Source: Atopsyche davidsoni (taxonomy: Eukaryota; Arthropoda; Insecta; Trichoptera; Hydrobiosidae). From it: 64,000 nt of DNA. The position numbers and the translations under genes were made by a program. The stretch lies in NCBI GenBank assembly GCA_022113835.1, contig JAILWY010000006.1:4092001-4156000 (forward strand), written 5' to 3'. Position 1 is the stretch's first letter. Each line of letters begins with the position of its first letter. Positions 59,736-64,000 of the stretch are shown here, piece by piece. The notes beneath the pieces are model-generated. The model did no database searches. It saw only the letters and a program-made list of their open reading frames with translations, and was not told the origin of the DNA.

Positions 59736-62700
59736 GCATTAGCATTCAGGCCGCGGCCAGCCAGGCAGCTCTTAGTCTTTCCTACGCACGCTTGTATCGT
59801 TTTATTTACGGCATTACCAAAGAGAATATTCGTCTACAGCGAGGACGGCGAATAGCGTCGCTCTGATTAGGATATTTGAATGAAATTTACATACATGTAT
59901 GCCGAGATGATTCCCTCTGAGAAAATAACTTGATGCTAAAGTATTATTTTGCTTTTGTATTTTGAACCGCAAACGTTTTATAAAACCCCCCAGATAGCGG
60001 CAGGACTTGTGAATAATATGATATACTTTTAGGTAAACATCAACAATACATAGCGTTATCAGAAATATTAATTGTAATGCAATTCCACTTGCGAGTTTTA
60101 TTTCATATTAATATTCAAATACCTGCTATAACGGTGCCTTATATTGTACTTTATCATTACAACACACGACAATACTATCAATAATTTACATCATACTTTA
60201 AATAAATGTTTACTTGTATATGCGTTGTTCAGATGTTAATTATTTAGATGTAGTTTAAGTGTATATCTATTTTTATATAATTCTGTGTACCAACCAGGTA
60301 TCTTGTTTTTTTATCTCGCTTGTATACGTTTTGAGACACTAAACGTATCGTATTTTATTGTTGCTGATTTACAGTGAGGTAATAGTCAGTTCGGTCTGAA
60401 ATTCACTGCTGCGGTTAGATGCAATGCATTTTTTGTCAAGCTATCAAAAATGATTAAACATCGTATCGAAAGAAATAATTTGGACGTAAATTTTACAAAG
60501 AAATACATTTTATATCAATTTATTGAGAAAAGCGATAAAAACTCACTAGAAAATCGATAATTATGCTGGGTTTTTTTTATTTCTGGTTGAAATCAAACAA
60601 TCTAAAATTTAAGCATGAGAAAATAAGAAAATATATTTTTTTGTCTTTAAAAACTTTTCGTTGATTCCCTTTTGAATGCAAAACAAAACCTTTAAAATGT
60701 TCGCTTCACTTCTGTCACGTACCTAAATGCGTTACGGTGTATTTACACGATGAATAGTTTTAAAGTCAGAGAAGTTAGAGAGACAAGCAATAGTGTTAAT
60801 TATCATTCGTCATTTTGTCGTGCTCACAATCACCAATCACGAATTACGTGAAGGCATTTATTTGAAAAAATATCCAATAATCTTTGACCTAAGTATAAAC
60901 GCTTAATTAATTTGACGAAATCAATTAAATGGATACTGACTCCAAAAAACTTTTACAACTTAATGCACGCGCATTCTAGAGATGGCCAACGATTATTTAG
61001 AGCTAAAAAATCATTGACATTTTTTAACAAAATTAACGATTTTATTTTATGATATGGCGGCTAAGTAGTCAGTTGGTTATAATGTAATGCAATGATACGA
61101 TATTGAGTATTGGAAACATTCATGAAGAAAGAGTGTCTTCAGCTGTATTTCCCAGTCATGTTTGCCGACAGAGATTGATAATCTCATCCTCCGCGTTGGA
61201 AATATTTGCCATGCAAAGCTGGACGGGAGCCTTGATGAGGTGTCTTAGAGACGTGATACATTGAAAGCCAAGGTTCAATACGGAAAATAAATTCAAATAA
61301 TTGTTAGTTATCTTTTTAAACTCGAAATATACATGAGGCAAACGAAAACCTCCATACAATAATAGCAAAAAAATTATCCAAAAAATAGGTATGAATTAAA
61401 TTTTCCTTAAACCTTTTAATTTTTATTCCCATATTTTGTTTACTTTGGAAGAGCGATTACACTTTTTTTTTAAGAATATAATAACGTAAATTATAATAAT
61501 TCTCTTTCATATGTAGATTTCTGAGTGAATTATAAACTGGTTTTTAATTTATTTAGTATCATTTTTTTAGTACCGATTACACTATTTCAGCAATAGCATT
61601 GGGCTATGTTGTGTTATCTCATCGCCAAACTTCTTTGCAACCTATCTGTTTCTATTTATTGAAAACTATGAGTTTTATATTTAAATCAATCTTAAATAGA
61701 AAAAGTACCTGTACTATAAATCAAAACAATAAGAAGGGGTTGTATTCTCAATTTATTGCGCGGCATGTGCCGCCGGCGGAGTGCAGGCCCGGCGCTCGAG
61801 GCCGTGCATTTCCTTGTGCATTCTCTCGTTTCTGATTTATTTTGCGCGCAATATTTCATAATTCCTGTGAGAAACAACAAAATGGAGGAAGGAGGGCGCT
61901 CCGCGGACAGTGCGCCCATAAATCTTCTGCCAAATTCCCAATATGTAACTGAGGCGCTTTTTCAAGACACCATGTGCTGCTATTAGGAGAGGCTTTTCTC
62001 CTCTCGCCTATTTCTGGCTACAATTATTTTCTCGGACAGGAAGGGAATAAATGGTTTTCGTATACCAAGCACAGTAACCACTTTTCAGCTGGCCAGTCAT
62101 ATTCCTATGATTTTGACTTTATCTGTGTATTTACAGTATATTCCAAGAATAAACATTTGTTCGTATTATAATTAAATAAATTTAATCGTTTTTGACGGAG
62201 AGTTTAAATAAACAAAATTATGTAAAAAAAAAAATATTTTAATGAAACTTCAAAAAAATGTTTGTGTGAATGTAATGTATCCCAACTCTTTTGATTGTTA
62301 AGGTAAATGAAAGCAAACCAAATTACCAAATAAACCAATATCCAAAAACTCACCCTCCAAGAAGACTAATTTTTACCCCACGGATTACAAAGCAAACTCC
62401 CAAGATTCACTAATCAGTCTCGCTAACACGATCTGCGGTAACACAATACGCCATTAGCCGTGGCAGATTTTAAAATTAATTTATTGTTATGCCGTTTAAG
62501 TATGCACATTGGGATAATTGTATCAGGCAGGCGGCGGCGGCGGCGAGGAGGTATCGTTAGCGTGATTGTTAACTAGTCGGCCCGCGCGGAGGGGCGTTAC
62601 CCGGCGGGCGCAGGTTTAAGTGAATGATTAATTCCCTCCTGATTCTGTATGCGTTCCCGGTAGCGGGAGGATGGCGTTTATTTGATGAAATTAGGGCAGG

Positions 62701-64000
62701 GCTGCGGCCGGATCAGTTTGACAGCTCCTTTAAAGGATATGATTTGACGGTAGTTTAAAATACCAGAGCTGCATACAATAAACTAAATAATACTGCTATA
62801 CTAAAGGTACGACTGACTGAGTGGTAAATTGATTATTTATCATGGAAAAAAGTTGTTTATTACATGTAAATTTGTTTTCAATCAACCATTCGAATGTGTA
62901 ATAAAAAATTATAAAATATTTTTTTAAATATTAAATTTTTTTAATATTCAAATTTTTGTGATAACCGCTTAAAATAGTTCATTTTACAAGGAAAAAAAAC
63001 AAATAAAAATCTTTATTACGGGTAACACTTTGAAATATTAATTGTGAAAAAATGAATCGTGCATTCGCTTTCTTACGAATACCCACAATCCCCGGTTTAT
63101 TCACACTTGCTACATTCAGAAACTTTTCATTTCATCACTTGGCGCATACCCGCCTTGCTTGAGGGCTGGGGCGGGTCGTGGGTTGGCTAACTCGATCATT
63201 GCACCCCTAATGTCCGCGCAGTGCCCTTTGTCAGTCGCCCGTGTCTACCAACACACCCCCTCGCCAACCGACGGACTTTAAATCTACAACTATTTGATTA
63301 TTTGATTCGATTTGTACGCGAAAGGGTGCTTTGTGTATACTTTGAGGTTATTTTAAATTACGCTTTGAAATTTTTTATCAACTGAAATTTTATCAAATGT
63401 CTTATTCTTTGTAATGAATTATAAAAACACAAGTCAATCTCATGGAATTAAATAATTTATAGAATAATCACAGCAATTAAATATATCACGTATTGAAATA
63501 TAACGGATAATATATAAGTATAGATAATATGTTAAACTGACAATGATTATATTAAAAGAGCTTGCCAAAATACATGTTCTTAATAAATACAAACAAATAA
63601 ACTCAAGATACCTGCCAAAAAAAAAAAAAAAAAATAGTGGAACTTTATTTGGGATAAAGTAATTTGCGATGAAAAGCAATAAAACAGTTCCTCGTCATCT
63701 CCGTAAATATTGAATCAATTTGTTTGTTCGGCACATTGTTTGTCGAGAAGATTTAGGACCCAAAAGCAAAGAAGTTGTGGGATGCATTTGCTTTCAGAGG
63801 TAGGGGATTTTTTATAGAATAAATAAATCGCACAGTAAAATGAATGTGAATAAAAATACAATTGGCTGATATTTTTGAAAACTTGTGATATAAATTCTGA
63901 TGAGTTAGTCCAGATTTATGACAAGCATGTATGAAACTTTCACTTATTTATATGAACATTAATAAAAATATGTTGTCTTTGTGGGTGGAAGAACGTTCGT

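Larger units (their letters stand above)
48639..64000 (-). other. 5' intron and/or upstream DNA of trh
   Basis: No bHLH-encoding exon was found here, and the exon at 48562 begins mid-codon, so at least the start of this stretch is intron. It carries the hAT relic (53310-54020), the 58.9/59.2-kb repeats, a G tract (59635-59735) and a CACGTG cluster (52433-52478). GC-enriched islands lie at 49560-49870, 50340-50480, 52790-52870, 54290-54420, 55060-55300, 56160-56360, 56960-57130, 61740-61980, 62500-62720 and 63140-63260. The rest is AT-rich with nothing I can name. Confidence 0.5.

Noticed and set aside
59539..59855. Poly-Pro/Leu and poly-Gly frames
   Set aside because: They come entirely from the G-run tract.
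1..64000. CRISPR arrays, operons, bacterial mobile elements
   Set aside because: The sequence is clearly eukaryotic with spliced genes. No regularly spaced direct repeats or polycistronic runs were seen.

Overview
This window is nuclear DNA from an insect. It is AT-rich, has spliced genes with GT-AG introns, and carries tRNA-derived SINEs and DNA-transposon remnants. Two protein-coding genes can be reconstructed exon by exon, and both match animal families closely. A moth or butterfly is the most likely source, but I infer that from overall character and not from a diagnostic feature.

Left end (1-6746, + strand): the last 15 coding exons of an ARHGEF17-type Rho guanine-nucleotide exchange factor. 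They form an uninterrupted 872-residue frame with compatible phases at every junction. It covers the second half of the DH domain, the PH-like region, a serine/acidic linker and the C-terminal WD40-like propeller, and ends in LLLWKV-stop. The gene starts left of the window. From 6747 to 13525 there is only AT-rich sequence that must hold the 3' UTRs of two convergent genes.

Middle (13526-48638, - strand): the last eight coding exons of trachealess (trh, the NPAS1/NPAS3-type bHLH-PAS factor). They join into 677 residues carrying PAS-A, PAS-B and the long C-terminal region. The exon or exons encoding the bHLH domain were not found and presumably lie beyond position 64000, so 48639-64000 is best read as a 5' intron or upstream regulatory DNA. 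The introns are very large (up to 9.4 kb). They contain many GC-enriched islands with CRE (TGACGTCA), CACGTG/TACGTG and GCCAT (Pho/YY1-like) words, as expected of the regulatory landscape of a developmental transcription factor.

Mobile DNA in the trh introns and upstream: a tRNA-derived SINE family (17.8, 28.4, 28.6, 35.1, 59.2 kb), three loci of which have inverted tail copies, one being a perfect 94-bp inverted repeat. A short (~150-175 bp) element family at 28.1, 29.75 and 58.9 kb is flanked by 11-14 bp direct repeats. A 711-bp hAT relic with an exact 8-bp target duplication encodes the end of a transposase and contains a pogo/Tc1-like terminal fragment. There are also a (TA)n microsatellite and two G-rich tracts. 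I see no CRISPR array, operon, rRNA or intact tRNA gene, and no new multi-gene system.
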